Shown in pieces: positions 36,290 through 47,780 of a DNA stretch of 52,708 bases. A program made the translations under genes and the position numbers. Source of the DNA: Acidobacteriota bacterium (GTDB lineage: Bacteria; Acidobacteriota; Terriglobia; Bryobacterales; Bryobacteraceae); NCBI GenBank assembly GCA_025353165.1, contig JANXRE010000134.1, positions 1 through 52,708 on the forward strand. The letters are read 5' to 3'. The notes under the pieces are model-generated. The model was given only the letters and a program-made list of their open reading frames with translations. It was not told where the DNA came from and ran no database searches. Numbering within the stretch: position 1 is the stretch's first letter; every line of letters begins with the position of its first letter.

Positions 36290-36329
36290 GCTTCCACTAT
36301 ACCGCCACTTGGCACCTGAATCCGTGCCA

Positions 36330-36377
36330 CGTGGCGCACGCACTCATGCGTGCCGCGTCGCCACTCTTGGCGACGCC
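36330..36377 (+). repeat. Two-hairpin dispersed repeat, copy 2
   Basis: This 48-bp copy is identical to copy 1 except for CTCA instead of CTCC in the first loop. It ends exactly at the stop codon of ridA (36378-36380, minus strand), so it forms the immediate 3' flank of that gene and separates it from the Xre gene. Confidence 0.85.
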
Positions 36378-36758
36378 CTAGCCCAGGTACGCGACGCAGT
36401 CGATCTCCACCTTCATCTTCGGATTCGCAAACTGCACCGCCACCGTCGTCCGCGCCGGCTTCCCCGCCCCGAAGTACTCGCTATAAACCTCGTTCATAGC
36501 CGCGAAATCGCCCCCATCGGCCAGAAACACCGAGCACTTGACAACATCCGCCAGCGCCGCCCCGCAACCCTCCAGAATCCGCCGGATGTTTTCCAGAGTC
36601 ACCCGAGTCTCATGCCGGATATCGCCATACGAGTATTCATCCGCGTCCGGGTCCACCGGGCCTTGTCCCGAAACGAACAGAAAATCCCCCGCCCGCACCG
36701 CCGGCGAGTAAGGGCCCCGCGGCCGCGGGACCCCGGCAGGCGACAGCCGCTCGATCAT
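36378..36758 (-). CDS. RidA family protein (enamine/imine deaminase type)
   Basis: The 126-aa protein has RidA/YjgF landmarks: 'GPYSPAVRAGDFLFVSGQGP' at residues 15-34, 'TRVTLENIRRILEGCGAAL' near 52, 'DVVKCSVFLADGGDFAAMNE' near 71, and 'PARTTVAVQFANPKMKVEID' at the end. The Arg that binds the substrate carboxylate in RidA is present in 'ARTTV'. It hydrolyses reactive enamines from PLP enzymes in characterised members. Its ATG overlaps the NYN-gene stop (ATGA), so it is translationally coupled to that gene. Confidence 0.9.
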   Translation of the reverse strand: MIERLSPAGVPRPRGPYSPAVRAGDFLFVSGQGPVDPDADEYSYGDIRHETRVTLENIRRILEGCGAALADVVKCSVFLADGGDFAAMNEVYSEYFGAGKPARTTVAVQFANPKMKVEIDCVAYLG

Positions 36759-38125
36759 TCGGGCTTCTTCTTGCGCGGCGCGGGACGGCGTGGCTTGCGG
36801 TCGCCGCTGCCCGTCGCCTTCCTGGGCGCTCGTTTCACCCGCGGCCGCTTCTGCTGCTGCGGCTCCGGAGCGGGCGGGGGATTCGGCTCGAAGATCGTCG
36901 GCTGGCCGGCGACAAACGGCTGCGCTTCGTCGTAGGGATGAACTTCCTCTTCCTGCTCCTCCCGAACCGGCGCGGACGGAGGATAGAATTCCGCCCCGAG
37001 GAACACGATCAACCCGCGCTCCTCGTCCGGTACCACCCGCACCACCAGCTTGTCTTGCGCGTAGTTCAGGAACTCGCCGAATTCCTGGAATCCAAACTGC
37101 TTCCAGTCGAAGTCCGGCTGCTCCTGCGCGAACCAGCTCGCCAGGTCGTCCGCCACCACGCCGTTCTGGATCTCGATCTCCAGCCGGTGCGTTTCGAGCA
37201 CGTCTCGCAGCGTCGGCAGCGCGTCCTCCGGCTTCAGAATCGGGTGCTCCGGCTGCGCGCTGGCCTTGCGCTCGATCAACGTGCGGCCTCCCGAGCCCGT
37301 CACGTTCACGTAATCGGCGCGCTTCAGCTTGTCCACGAATTCGGAAAAGCTGCCGCAGCCATACGCCTTCTCGCTGAAGGCCGGATCGAGCTGCAACATC
37401 GTGGACTTCAGCAATCCGAGCTGCGGCTGAACCCCGCGCCGCTCCAGAACCTGCAGCGCCCGCTCCACCAGCGGCATGGCCTGCATGAGTTCGAGCGGAG
37501 CCGGCCTCTGCCGGTGCTCCTGCCTGCCCTGTTGCGGCTGCTGCTGTTGCGGCTGTTGCTGCGGCCCTTGTATCGGCGGCAGCGCCTGCCGCGGTTCCCG
37601 CTCCCGGTCCCGGTCTTTCCCGCGGTCGCGCCGGCCCTCGCCGCGCTGTTCCCCGACGTCCATCAGCAGCGATTCATAGCTGATGAACTCGTGGCAGTTC
37701 TGCTGGAGAATGGTACTGGTGAACGCCTTGCCGCCGACCACGAACACGGTCTTGCCGTATTCCTTCAGCTTGTTCACCAGCGGAATAAAGTCGCTGTCGC
37801 CGCTCACGATGGCGAACGCATTCACGTGCGAATGCGTGAACGCCATCTCCAAAGCGTCGAGCGCGAGGTTGATATCCGCGCCGTTCTTGTCGCCCCGGGG
37901 CGACGGAATGCGCTGCACCATCTGCACCGCGTTCTCCGCCATTTGGCGGGTGGCGCCTTCCTGGCGGCCCCAGTTGGCGTATGCGAATTTCGCGACTAGG
38001 TCGCCTCGCTCTTTCAGCGCCTCGATCGGCAGCGACACGTCGAACTCGCGGTGCAAAGTCGTCTTGAGGCCGATTTCGATGTTGTCGTAATCTACAAACA
38101 CCGCAATATTCAGCTTTTCCTGCAT
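36755..38125 (-). CDS. NYN-domain ribonuclease-like protein with LOTUS/OST-HTH region
   Basis: The 456-aa protein has an N-terminal PIN-like NYN (LabA/DUF88) domain (residues 1-160). Its acidic residues are in 'VFVDYDNIEIGL' (D12, D14), 'NGADINLALDALEMA' (D84) and 'VSGDSDFIPLVNKL' (D110, D112). A charged and Gln-rich linker (about 165-215) precedes a LOTUS/OST-HTH-like module ('KAYGCGSFSEFVDKLKRADY'). A second similar module may follow ('KQFGFQEFGEFLNYAQDKL'). The tail is proline-rich and very basic. It is probably an RNA-binding nuclease. ATG 38125 has GAGAGAAGAG upstream; an ATG at 38170, overlapping the mutase-subunit stop (TGATG), is the alternative. It sits between the mutase genes and ridA. 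Confidence 0.85.
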   Translation of the reverse strand: MQEKLNIAVFVDYDNIEIGLKTTLHREFDVSLPIEALKERGDLVAKFAYANWGRQEGATRQMAENAVQMVQRIPSPRGDKNGADINLALDALEMAFTHSHVNAFAIVSGDSDFIPLVNKLKEYGKTVFVVGGKAFTSTILQQNCHEFISYESLLMDVGEQRGEGRRDRGKDRDREREPRQALPPIQGPQQQPQQQQPQQGRQEHRQRPAPLELMQAMPLVERALQVLERRGVQPQLGLLKSTMLQLDPAFSEKAYGCGSFSEFVDKLKRADYVNVTGSGGRTLIERKASAQPEHPILKPEDALPTLRDVLETHRLEIEIQNGVVADDLASWFAQEQPDFDWKQFGFQEFGEFLNYAQDKLVVRVVPDEERGLIVFLGAEFYPPSAPVREEQEEEVHPYDEAQPFVAGQPTIFEPNPPPAPEPQQQKRPRVKRAPRKATGSGDRKPRRPAPRKKKPE

Positions 38126-38169
38126 GCTTCTCTTCTCTCCGAGGCCCCGCGCTTCCTTGGGTGTTCCCA

Positions 38170-38571
38170 TCAGGCGGGCTGCTTCACGGAGGAGCGGATG
38201 AACCCGATAATCTCCTCCAGCGACGCGCCTGGCTGGTAAATCGCCGCTACGCCCAGGGCCTTCAGTTTCTCTGCGTCTTGATCCGGAATGGTACCCCCCA
38301 CGATCACTAGCACGTCCGTCATCCGCTTCTCCCGAAGCAACTCCATGACGCGCGGCACAATCGCGTTGTGCGCCCCCGACAAAATGGAAAGCCCGATTGC
38401 CTGCACATCTTCCTGCAGGGCGGCGTTGACGATCATCTCGGGCGTCTGCCGCAACCCGGTATAAATCACTTCCATACCGGCGTCGCGCAGAGCCCGCGCT
38501 ATCACCTTCGCTCCCCGATCATGCCCGTCCAAACCGGGTTTGGCTACGAGCACCCGGATACGATTTTCCAT
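38170..38571 (-). CDS. Methylmalonyl-CoA mutase, cobalamin-binding subunit
   Basis: The 133-aa protein is a stand-alone B12-binding domain. It has '[18 protein letters not shown]' (the D-x-H-x-x-G motif with H17 as the lower axial Co ligand), '[18 protein letters not shown]' (S-x-L) and '[20 protein letters not shown]' (GG). With the large subunit 73 bp upstream it forms the mutase interconverting methylmalonyl-CoA and succinyl-CoA. Small and large subunits encoded separately are common outside enterobacteria. Its stop overlaps a possible NYN start. Confidence 0.93.
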   Translation of the reverse strand: MENRIRVLVAKPGLDGHDRGAKVIARALRDAGMEVIYTGLRQTPEMIVNAALQEDVQAIGLSILSGAHNAIVPRVMELLREKRMTDVLVIVGGTIPDQDAEKLKALGVAAIYQPGASLEEIIGFIRSSVKQPA

Positions 38572-38644
38572 CTGCGGTTTCCGAATTGGTTCCGAATCGC
38601 GCCCCGCCGCCTAAGCGACCCGGACGCAATGTGGACCCACTTGA

Positions 38645-40195
38645 TTATAGAACGCTCGTTTCCGTGTATGTTCCAAATATGTCCCGGAACGCGTCGCAGA
38701 TTTCCCCCACGGTGGCGTAGGCCCGCACCGCACCCAGTATATGCGGCATCGTGTTTTCGGTCCCCCGCGCCGCTTCCCGCAGCCTGTCCAGCACTGCCTC
38801 CACGCGATCTCCGTCGCGCTTTTTCTTCAAATCCCGCAGCTCGTCCACCTGCCGCTGCTGGGCCGATTCGTCGATTTGCAGCAGCTCAATCCGTTCATCG
38901 GCGGATTCGTTGAATTTGTTTACCCCCACGATCGTTTGTTCGCCGGTTTCGATCGAGCGCTGGTATTCGTAGCTCGCATTCGCGATCTCGCTTTGAGGGA
39001 AACCGCGCTCGATTGCCGGGATCATGCCCCCCATCTGGTCGATCCGCCGGATGTAGTCGTTCGCGGCCGCTTCCACGTCCAGCGTCATTTTCTCGACAAA
39101 GTAACTGCCGCCAAGCGGGTCCGCCGTAGCCGTCACGTTGCTCTCATGCGCCAGGATCTGCTGCGTGCGCAGCGCGATGGTCACCGCCTGCTCGCTCGGC
39201 AGGGCGTACGCTTCGTCCAGCGAGTTCGTGTGCAACGACTGCGTTCCGCCCAACACCGCGGCCAGTCCTTGCAGCGCCGTCCGGACCACGTTGTTGTAAG
39301 GTTGTTGCCACGTCAGCGAGCACCCGGCGGTCTGCGTATGGAACCGGCACTTCAGGCTGCGCTCGTCTTGTGCGGCGAAACGGTCGCGCATCGTGAACGC
39401 CCAGATTTTCCGCGCCGCCCGGAACTTCGCGATCTCCTCGAAGAAGTCGTTATGCGAATTGAAGAAAAAGCTGAGCCGAGGCGCGAAAGCGTCCACCGGC
39501 AACCCGCGCTCAAGAGCCCATTCCACGTACTCGATTCCGTCCCGCAGCGTGAACGCCAGTTCCTGCACGGCGGTTGAACCGGCTTCCCGAATGTGATACC
39601 CGCTGATGGAAATCGGGTTGAACCGCGGCGTGCGCTCCGTCGCAAACTCGATGACGTCGGTCACCAACCGCATCGAAGGCCGAGGCGGATAGATGTATTC
39701 TTTCTGGGCAATATACTCCTTCAAAATGTCGTTCTGTAGCGTGCCCGAAACGCGATCCCAACCGACGCCCTGCTTTTCCGCGACCACCAGGTACATGGCA
39801 AACAGGATCGGCGCCGGCGAGTTGATCGTCATCGAGACGCTGACGTCGCCAAGCGGGATACCCCGGCAAAGCGTTTCCATATCCTCCAATGACGAAATGG
39901 AGACCCCGCACTTCCCCACCTCGCCGGCCGAATTCGGGTGGTCCGAGTCGTACCCCATCAAGGTAGGCAGATCGAAAGCGACCGACAGCCCGGTCTGTCC
40001 CTGTTCGAGCAGATACAGGTAGCGCCTGTTCGTGTCCTCGGGCGTGCCGAACCCGGAAAACTGGCGCATAGTCCACAGCTTCCCGCGATACATATCGCGA
40101 TGAATCCCGCGCGTATAGGGGAAGGTGCCCGGAGCCTCGGGCCCATAGACATTCTCAATCGGAATCCCGCTCAGATTACCCCGCCGCGTCTTCAT
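38645..40195 (-). CDS. Methylmalonyl-CoA mutase, large (catalytic) subunit
   Basis: The 516-aa protein has the MCM TIM-barrel signature: '[20 protein letters not shown]' at residues 18-37, '[19 protein letters not shown]', '[20 protein letters not shown]' and '[20 protein letters not shown]' near 288 with the substrate-binding His and Gln. It lacks a B12 domain, which is supplied by the next gene. The length fits the split-type alpha subunit. It could also be an isobutyryl- or ethylmalonyl-type mutase; methylmalonyl is favoured by the overall match. It is the first gene of the mutase-NYN-ridA operon. Confidence 0.9.
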   Translation of the reverse strand: MKTRRGNLSGIPIENVYGPEAPGTFPYTRGIHRDMYRGKLWTMRQFSGFGTPEDTNRRYLYLLEQGQTGLSVAFDLPTLMGYDSDHPNSAGEVGKCGVSISSLEDMETLCRGIPLGDVSVSMTINSPAPILFAMYLVVAEKQGVGWDRVSGTLQNDILKEYIAQKEYIYPPRPSMRLVTDVIEFATERTPRFNPISISGYHIREAGSTAVQELAFTLRDGIEYVEWALERGLPVDAFAPRLSFFFNSHNDFFEEIAKFRAARKIWAFTMRDRFAAQDERSLKCRFHTQTAGCSLTWQQPYNNVVRTALQGLAAVLGGTQSLHTNSLDEAYALPSEQAVTIALRTQQILAHESNVTATADPLGGSYFVEKMTLDVEAAANDYIRRIDQMGGMIPAIERGFPQSEIANASYEYQRSIETGEQTIVGVNKFNESADERIELLQIDESAQQRQVDELRDLKKKRDGDRVEAVLDRLREAARGTENTMPHILGAVRAYATVGEICDAFRDIFGTYTETSVL

Positions 40196-40205
40196 TACTA
40201 CATTC

Positions 40206-40607
40206 TAGGCGTCAACGGGAACGTCGAGGGTGCGCTAAAGGATTACCACGAGGCCATCCGCCTCACGCCTGACAACGCCTACGTCTTCTACAACCGGGGC
40301 GTTGCGCGCGTTGGCTAAAGGGGACGTGGAAGGCGCGCTGGCGGATTACAACGAGGCCATTCGACTCAAACCCAATCATGCCGACACCCTCTGCAGTCGA
40401 GGCAACGCGCGTCTCGCCAAGCGTGACTTGGACGGCGCGCTGCAGGATTACAACGAAGCAATCCGCCTTAGGCCCGACTATGCCAACGCCTTCAGCAACC
40501 GGGGTGTTGTGCCCGGTGCCAAAGGCAATCTGGAGGAAGCGGTGCAGGATTACAGCGAGGCCATCCGCCTCCAGCCCGACTATGCCGGCCGCTCCCAAGA
40601 AGCGTGA
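40206..40607 (+). pseudogene. Fragment of a TPR-repeat protein, one frameshift
   Basis: Four consecutive 34-residue TPR units can be read ('NGNVEGALKDYHEAIRLTPD', 'GDVEGALADYNEAIRLKPN', 'RDLDGALQDYNEAIRLRPD', 'GNLEEAVQDYSEAIRLQPD'). The first is in a different frame from the others. One extra base in the GCGCGCG run at about 40305-40312 explains the shift ('NRGVAR' to 'LAKGDVEGAL'). There is no start region: the fragment begins next to the divergent mutase start. Its end overlaps the 3' end of the methyltransferase gene. The high similarity among units suggests recent repeat expansion before truncation. Confidence 0.65.
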
Positions 40608-41422
40608 GCGGCGTCCTTACAACGTTGCCCCGCCTCCGCCGCCCGCTTCCGCACACGCAACACCATGGGCCGAAACGACCCCACGGTCACCACGCCCCAC
40701 AGCCCGCTCACCAATCGCGAACTCAGCCGGCTGATCTCCCCGCAGCCTCGTTCGCGAAACGCGTCCACATACTGCCCATCGTGCCGGATATCCTCGATAA
40801 TCGCCTCGCCCCCCGGCTTGAGAACGCGCGCGATCTCGTGAATCGCCTTCACCCGCTCTGAGGCTTCATAGATATTGTGGATCGCCACCCGCGACACCAC
40901 CACGTCGAACGTCCCATCCGGGAACGGCATCGCCCGCATGTCCGCGGTCCGCACCGCGACGCGATCCGCGACGCCCTCCCGCCGGGCATTCTCCAGCGCC
41001 GCGCCCGGCACGTTGCCGGACAGATCCTCGGCCTGCCAGATATCGATGCCCGTCGCCATACCGGTTGTCAGCCGCCTGGCGCTGCCCACTAACATCAGTC
41101 CCCGCCCGCAGCCTACGTCGAGAACCTGCTCGTCCCCCCGCCAAGCGTGGTGGTCCAACAGCTTCTCGCGATGACGGAACTTGCCCACCTTGCTCGACCA
41201 CAGCATCCACAAGCCGACGCCGAGCATGCTGACGCCCGCGCACAGCGGCGCAAGCCCCAACTCGATGCGAACCGGCCCGAGAGTGAGCCCATTCGGAATC
41301 GCGCCGGCCGCCCCAAGCGCCCAGATCAGTATCCCGGCGCCACCCGCGAGACACAGATTGCGAACCACGCTCGGAGCATCCAACCCATAATCCGGTTTCT
41401 CATCCCGCTGCGCAGCAGTCAT
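40580..41422 (-). CDS. Class I SAM-dependent methyltransferase with membrane-anchor region
   Basis: The 280-aa protein has two N-terminal hydrophobic helices (residues about 20-45, 'LCLAGGAGILIWALGAAGAI', and 52-75). A Rossmann methyltransferase follows, with motif I 'VLDVGCGRGLMLVGSARRL', acidic 'GIDIW' and post-I 'MRAMPFPDGTFDVVVSRVAI'. 'IARVLKPGGEAIIEDIRHDG' is typical of UbiE/Methyltransf_11 proteins. The substrate is unknown, and the anchor suggests a lipid or membrane-associated one. The last roughly 10 residues overlap the opposing TPR fragment, so the native C-terminus may have been altered. Confidence 0.82.
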   Translation of the reverse strand: MTAAQRDEKPDYGLDAPSVVRNLCLAGGAGILIWALGAAGAIPNGLTLGPVRIELGLAPLCAGVSMLGVGLWMLWSSKVGKFRHREKLLDHHAWRGDEQVLDVGCGRGLMLVGSARRLTTGMATGIDIWQAEDLSGNVPGAALENARREGVADRVAVRTADMRAMPFPDGTFDVVVSRVAIHNIYEASERVKAIHEIARVLKPGGEAIIEDIRHDGQYVDAFRERGCGEISRLSSRLVSGLWGVVTVGSFRPMVLRVRKRAAEAGQRCKDAAHASWERPA

Positions 41423-41740
41423 CCAGCCTCCAAACCAACTGGTGTAGCCTTCGGCCCATCAATAAGTACCACGTCATGATCGAAATACCGCCAACAACGG
41501 CAGTGACCATCCCCGCGGAACGCAGCGTCGGCGCCAAGACTATTTCAACGATCCTTAGCAGCACTTTTCCCCGCCTCCCTGCGCAGGCGGTCGCTCGGCT
41601 GAAGACTCTTCCTCTCTCCAAATCCTATGACCAGAATTAAGAACATGGTTGCGGAGTCCTAAGGAGCGCATTGTTCTGAAGGAGTGTAAACCAGTCGATC
41701 ACGGTGACGTCGGAGTTGGTAGGGCTGACGTCGGACATCC
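41423..41740. other. Intergenic stretch with a possible small hydrophobic gene remnant
   Basis: These 318 bases contain no complete gene. On the minus strand (about 41570-41430) a frame reads 'GKVLLRIVEIVLAPTLRSAG' then 'MVTAVVGGISIMTWYLLMG', two hydrophobic segments that look like the end of a small multi-helix membrane protein, but no family is certain. A 10-bp direct repeat TGACGTCGGA occurs at about 41704-41713 and 41724-41733. Confidence 0.3.
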
Positions 41741-42283
41741 TCAACCCGCCTCATACTTACGCAGTAACTCCTCCCAATACCCTTGCGCCGTCAGCAGTAA
41801 CTCGCAGACCTCGCGCACCGCGCCATACCCGCCGCCCACACTCGTCACATGGTGCGCGACAGCCTTCACCTCCGGCCGCGCATTCGCCGTCGCAATCCCC
41901 ATCCCGACCCGCCGCATCACCACAATGTCGGTCAGATCGTCCCCGATATACGCCACCTCGTCCGAAGCGATCCCGGCATCCGCCAGAATCTCCTCCAGAA
42001 TCGGAATCTTCTCAATATGCCCCTGGTACACATAAGCGAACTTGCACTGCTTCGCCCGCACCGCCGTCGCCGGAGAATCGCGCCCGCTGATCAACCCCGC
42101 CTGGATCCCCTTCCAACTGAGCCACTGCAGCGCAATCCCATCCTGCGAATCGAACGCCTTCGTCTCCACCATTTGCCCGTCGGGGCCGGGCACGTTCCAC
42201 AGCTTTCCGTCCGTCAGCACCCCATCGACATCCATCAACAGTAAACGAATCTTCTTGGCGAGTTCCAGCGTCTTCGGGTTCAT
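41741..42283 (-). CDS. kdsC: KdsC-like HAD phosphatase (KDO-8-phosphate phosphatase type)
   Basis: The 180-aa protein is a cap-less C0 HAD phosphatase. Motif I is 'LLMDVDGVLTDGKLW' (nucleophile Asp near residue 17). 'ISGRDSPATAVRAKQ' carries motif II, and 'AYIGDDLTDIVVMRRVGMGI' is motif IV. It matches KdsC, which dephosphorylates KDO-8-P for lipopolysaccharide core. Nearby kdsA/kdsD/kdsB are not seen, so related C0 phosphatases (for example of other nonulosonates) are possible. The ATG at 42283 is divergent from tilS with about 30 bp between them. The frame stays open far upstream, but only as antisense to tilS. Confidence 0.85.
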   Translation of the reverse strand: MNPKTLELAKKIRLLLMDVDGVLTDGKLWNVPGPDGQMVETKAFDSQDGIALQWLSWKGIQAGLISGRDSPATAVRAKQCKFAYVYQGHIEKIPILEEILADAGIASDEVAYIGDDLTDIVVMRRVGMGIATANARPEVKAVAHHVTSVGGGYGAVREVCELLLTAQGYWEELLRKYEAG

Positions 42284-42313
42284 GGAATTGAGAGAGAATA
42301 AGGGTTGCCGCCG

Positions 42314-43693
42314 ATGCTCCTGTTCGACAGGATGGTGGAAACCATCTCTCGTTATAACATGTTCTCCCCCGGTGCCCGAGTCGGTGTCGCGGTCTCCGGA
42401 GGCGCCGATTCCGTCTGCCTCGTCCACCTCCTCGCCGGTCTTGCCCCCCAATGGAATCTTACACTTGAAATCCTCCACCTGAATCACCGCCTGAGAGCCG
42501 CCGAGTCCGACGCCGACGAAGAATTCGTCCGCGCCCTCGCCCTGCGGCTCGGCTTTCCCTGCCACATCGAAACGCGCGCCGTGGCCGACCGCGGAGGCAA
42601 CCTGGAGCAGGCAGGCCGCCTCGCCCGCCTGGAATTCTTCCGCGGATTCCACGCCCGCCTCGACTGCATCGCCACCGCCCACACCCAATCGGACCAGGCC
42701 GAAACGGTCCTGTACCGCATGCTGCGAGGCGCCTACAACACGGGCTTGGCCGGCATCCGCCCGGTGACCCCGGACCGGATCGTCCGCCCCCTGCTGTGGG
42801 TCACCCGCCCCGAAGTCGAAGCCTACCTCCGGGAAAACGCATTGCCCTGGCGCGAAGATTCCTCGAACCGCGATTTCTCCTTCGACCGCAACCGCATCCG
42901 CCACTTCCTGCTCCCCGCGCTCACCGCCGACTGGAACCCGCGGCTTGAGGCGACTCTTGCCCGCCACGCCGAACTGGCCCGGGAAGACGACGGGTACTGG
43001 GAAGCGGAAGTCGAAAAAGCGGTCCCCGGCCGGCTCATTCTGCGGCCCGCCGAGGTTCTGGCCGACGTGCGAACTCTGCCCACGCTACCCCCCGCCCTGC
43101 AACGGCGCTTGATTCGCCGCGCCCTCGCACACGTCCGAGGGAACCTGCGGGAAATCGACTTCCGTCACATAGATGATGTCGTGAACCTGTGCGCGCCCGC
43201 CATCGCCGGCCACGCGCGCCTCCAGGTTCCTGGCGTAGACGTAATGCGCAGCTTTGAATGGGTTCGTTTCGCGCCGCCCGGCCCGGTCCCGCGCCCGGCG
43301 TTTTCCCTGTCGCTGGGCCTTCCCGGCTCCGCGGAGCTCCCCGGAGGAGCCCGGATCTCGCTGGAACTCGCTGCAACCAAGGCCGATAATTGTTGGCCAC
43401 ATGATACACTAGACGGGGGAATGGACGCTGGCCTCGTACGAGATTTGGAGGCTGGCCTTCAGGTCCGCAATTGGCTTCCCGGCGATCGGTTTTGCCGGGC
43501 GGGGCACTCTCACCCACGGAAAATAAAAGAACTATTCCACGACTTTCGCGTACCTCTTTGGGAGAGGCGAGCGTGGCCGGTATTGGTCGCTGGCGGCCAA
43601 ATCCTGTGGGCGAGGCGTTTTGGCGTGGCGGCGGAATTCGCCGCATCGCCCTCCAGCGCGGCGATCGTTCAGGTTCGCGACACCGAACCTTGA
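42314..43693 (+). CDS. tilS: tRNA(Ile)-lysidine synthetase
   Basis: The 459-aa protein modifies C34 of tRNA-Ile(CAU) to lysidine. The N-type ATP pyrophosphatase P-loop is 'VAVSGGADSVCLVHLL' (SGGADS at 28-33). 'LHLNHRLRAAESDADEEFVR' and 'ATAHTQSDQAETVLYRMLRG' (H-x-x-D) follow, then 'LPWREDSSNRDFSFDRNRIR', typical of TilS. The C-terminal domain ends with 'NWLPGDRFCRAG' and 'HPRKIKELFHDFRVPLWERR', as in TilS-C. ATG 42314 gives the family N-terminus; a TTG nine bases earlier is possible. The order tilS-ftsH is widespread. Confidence 0.93.
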   Translation: MLLFDRMVETISRYNMFSPGARVGVAVSGGADSVCLVHLLAGLAPQWNLTLEILHLNHRLRAAESDADEEFVRALALRLGFPCHIETRAVADRGGNLEQAGRLARLEFFRGFHARLDCIATAHTQSDQAETVLYRMLRGAYNTGLAGIRPVTPDRIVRPLLWVTRPEVEAYLRENALPWREDSSNRDFSFDRNRIRHFLLPALTADWNPRLEATLARHAELAREDDGYWEAEVEKAVPGRLILRPAEVLADVRTLPTLPPALQRRLIRRALAHVRGNLREIDFRHIDDVVNLCAPAIAGHARLQVPGVDVMRSFEWVRFAPPGPVPRPAFSLSLGLPGSAELPGGARISLELAATKADNCWPHDTLDGGMDAGLVRDLEAGLQVRNWLPGDRFCRAGHSHPRKIKELFHDFRVPLWERRAWPVLVAGGQILWARRFGVAAEFAASPSSAAIVQVRDTEP

Positions 43694-43770
43694 ATCGGGT
43701 TTGCCTGATCCGGCGTCTGTATAGAAGAAGGGCTGCAACGGCATCGTAATGTTCGCGGCCGGGAGTATTC

Positions 43771-45686
<1,916 letters not shown>

Positions 45687-45690
<4 letters not shown>

Positions 45691-46331
45691 GCGTTCCCGC
45701 ATTTCCGGTTTACGTGTTCGACGTCGACGGCACCCTGGTTGATTCCGCGGCTGATATTTGCGGAGCCATCCAGGGTGCTCTTGCGACCACCCGGCGGCCC
45801 GATGTGCCGTTCGAATTCCTGACTACTTACATCGGCAAGCATCTCATCGATCTCTTCCGCGATCTTGAGTTCTCGCCGGAAGAAGTCGACTCGCTGATCG
45901 TCGACTACCGGCGGATTTATTTGCAGCGCAAGCACGCCAGCACCCGGGTCTACCCGGGAGTGAAGGAAGCGCTGGCCGCGTTGCTGGGACGCAAGACCAC
46001 CGCGACCACAAAAGGCACTCCGACGACGCGCGCCGTTCTGGAATTATTCGAACTGCTTCAGTTCTTCGATCACGTGCAAGGCACCGACGGGTTCCCCGCC
46101 AAACCAGAACCGGATGTGATCTTCACCGCGTTGAAGGCGCTGGGAGCCAGCCCGTCGGATTGCCTGTTCGTCGGCGATTCGGCAACCGACATGGAAGCGG
46201 GCCGCCGCGCCGGCGTCCCCACTTGCGCCGTCACCTACGGTTACGGAGTGCGGTCCGAAATGGAAAAGTGGAAGCCGGATTTCTGGATTGACGACCTGCG
46301 CGAGTTGAGCGCCGTCACTGCTCGAAGCTGA
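45687..46331 (+). CDS. HAD-IA hydrolase, phosphoglycolate phosphatase-like
   Basis: The 214-aa protein is a HAD hydrolase with a helical C1 cap. Motif I is '[17 protein letters not shown]' near residue 8. Motif II is the Thr of '[18 protein letters not shown]', and the conserved lysine lies in '[17 protein letters not shown]'. Motif IV is '[19 protein letters not shown]'. It resembles Gph (2-phosphoglycolate phosphatase), but HAD specificity cannot be assigned by eye. The GTG start is coupled to ftsH. The last 17 bases overlap the end of hisA on the other strand. Confidence 0.85.
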
Positions 46332-47019
46332 GGCGGGCCAGTTCGTCGAGATCCAGGCGGCCCGTATAGATGGCCATGCCGATGGCGGCGTGAACGCGCA
46401 TACGCCCGAGTTCGCGGATCTCTTCGATAGTGGTGATGCCGCCAGCCGCGGTGATTTCGTATTTCGTCCCGGCGCGGAGGCGGCGGAACCAATCGAGATC
46501 GGTTCCCTGCATCATGCCTTCTTTATCCACGTAGGTGCAAAGGAAGCCGCCGCAGTAGGGCTCCAGTTGTGAGATCACCTGCTCGGCGGTAAGCTCGGTG
46601 GACTCGGCCCAGCCCTTCACCACGATGCGGCCGTGCTTGGAATCGAGCGCGACGATGAGGCGTTCGCGGGGGACGGCTGCGCCCACCTCTTCCAGGAACG
46701 AACGGTCCGGTCCCCCCTTATCGAACGCCGCGGTCCCGATGATGACTTTGTGCGCGCCCTGGTTGAGCAGGCTGCGCGCGCGTTCAGGAGTTCGCACTCC
46801 GCCGCCCGCGCGGATCACCGCGCAGCCCGCCAGCATTTCCACGATGCTGTCGTTGGAACCGCGGCCCTTCGCGGCGTCGAGATCGATCACTTGAATCTGC
46901 GGAAAGGCCGCGAACTTCCGTAGCATCTCCAGTGGAGCGCCGCCGTCCAGCGCTTTCTCGTGGCCCTGCACGAGCTGCACTACGCCGCCATCCATCAGGT
47001 CGATACAGGGGATGATCAT
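46315..47019 (-). CDS. hisA: ProFAR isomerase (1-(5-phosphoribosyl)-5-[(5-phosphoribosylamino)methylideneamino]imidazole-4-carboxamide isomerase)
   Basis: The 234-aa half-barrel-duplicated TIM barrel has the N-terminal catalytic Asp in '[19 protein letters not shown]' (D7). The second acid is in the '[16 protein letters not shown]' strand, and phosphate-binding loops are seen in '[17 protein letters not shown]' and '[17 protein letters not shown]'. It opens the ribose ring of ProFAR in the fourth step of histidine synthesis. The ATG overlaps the hisF stop (ATGA). It is the last gene of the his operon in this window and converges with the HAD gene. Confidence 0.95.
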   Translation of the reverse strand: MIIPCIDLMDGGVVQLVQGHEKALDGGAPLEMLRKFAAFPQIQVIDLDAAKGRGSNDSIVEMLAGCAVIRAGGGVRTPERARSLLNQGAHKVIIGTAAFDKGGPDRSFLEEVGAAVPRERLIVALDSKHGRIVVKGWAESTELTAEQVISQLEPYCGGFLCTYVDKEGMMQGTDLDWFRRLRAGTKYEITAAGGITTIEEIRELGRMRVHAAIGMAIYTGRLDLDELARLSFEQ

Positions 47020-47780
47020 AGCGGCGGACGGACCGGAACTCCTGCTTCGATGAGAAATGTTTTTAGATCGGCCACGGTATAGGTTCCGTAGTGGAAGATG
47101 GACGCGGCAAGAGCGGCATCGGCCTCGCCTTTTGTTAGGATACTAACGAAATGCTCGGGCGTTCCACCGCCGCCCGAAGCGATGATTGGGATGTGCGTGG
47201 CGCGTGACGCGCATCGCGTCAGGTCGATATCGAATCCGCGCTGCACGCCGTCGGTATCCATCGAGGTCAGCAGAACTTCACCGGCGCCGAGTTCTTCTCC
47301 TCTGGCAGCCCATTCGATGGCGTCGAGGCCCTCGTTGTCGCGGCCGCCGCGCGTGAACACGCTCCACTTGTTTGGGCCAATCCGTTTCGCATCGATCGCC
47401 AGCACGACCGCCTGCGCGCCAAATTCGTTGCTGAGTTCGCGGATCAGTTCGGGACGTCGCACCGCCGCGGTATTCACGCTGACTTTATCCGCGCCGGCTA
47501 ACAGGATCGTGCGCGCGTCGGCGACCGAGCGGATTCCGCCGCCGACGGTCAGCGGAATGAAGACGCGGCGGGCCGTGCGGGCGACGACGTCCGCCATGAT
47601 GCCGCGCGCGTCGGAAGACGCGGTGATGTCGAGAAACACCAGTTCATCCGCGCCCTGCTGGTTGTAGCGCTCGGCGAGTTCCACCGGATCGCCGGCATCG
47701 CGGAGGTTGACGAAGTGAACGCCCTTCACGACACGGCCGGCGGTCACGTCGAGGCAGGGAATGATTCGGCGGGCCAGCAT
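47016..47780 (-). CDS. hisF: Imidazole glycerol phosphate synthase, cyclase subunit
   Basis: The 254-aa TIM barrel carries the catalytic Asp in '[19 protein letters not shown]' (D11) and the second in '[13 protein letters not shown]' (near 130). Phosphate loops are '[17 protein letters not shown]' and '[16 protein letters not shown]'. With HisH it forms the ammonia-channelling IGP synthase. It starts directly after the hisH stop with no gap and overlaps hisA by four bases. Confidence 0.96.
   Translation of the reverse strand: MLARRIIPCLDVTAGRVVKGVHFVNLRDAGDPVELAERYNQQGADELVFLDITASSDARGIMADVVARTARRVFIPLTVGGGIRSVADARTILLAGADKVSVNTAAVRRPELIRELSNEFGAQAVVLAIDAKRIGPNKWSVFTRGGRDNEGLDAIEWAARGEELGAGEVLLTSMDTDGVQRGFDIDLTRCASRATHIPIIASGGGGTPEHFVSILTKGEADAALAASIFHYGTYTVADLKTFLIEAGVPVRPPL

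Noticed and set aside
36330-36377. CRISPR-like repeat
   Set aside because: The three copies are scattered singly with different orientations, without spacers or cas genes.
35265-36935. 556-codon plus-strand frame across the RES/Xre and ridA region
   Set aside because: It is antisense to three recognisable genes and shows no protein family features.
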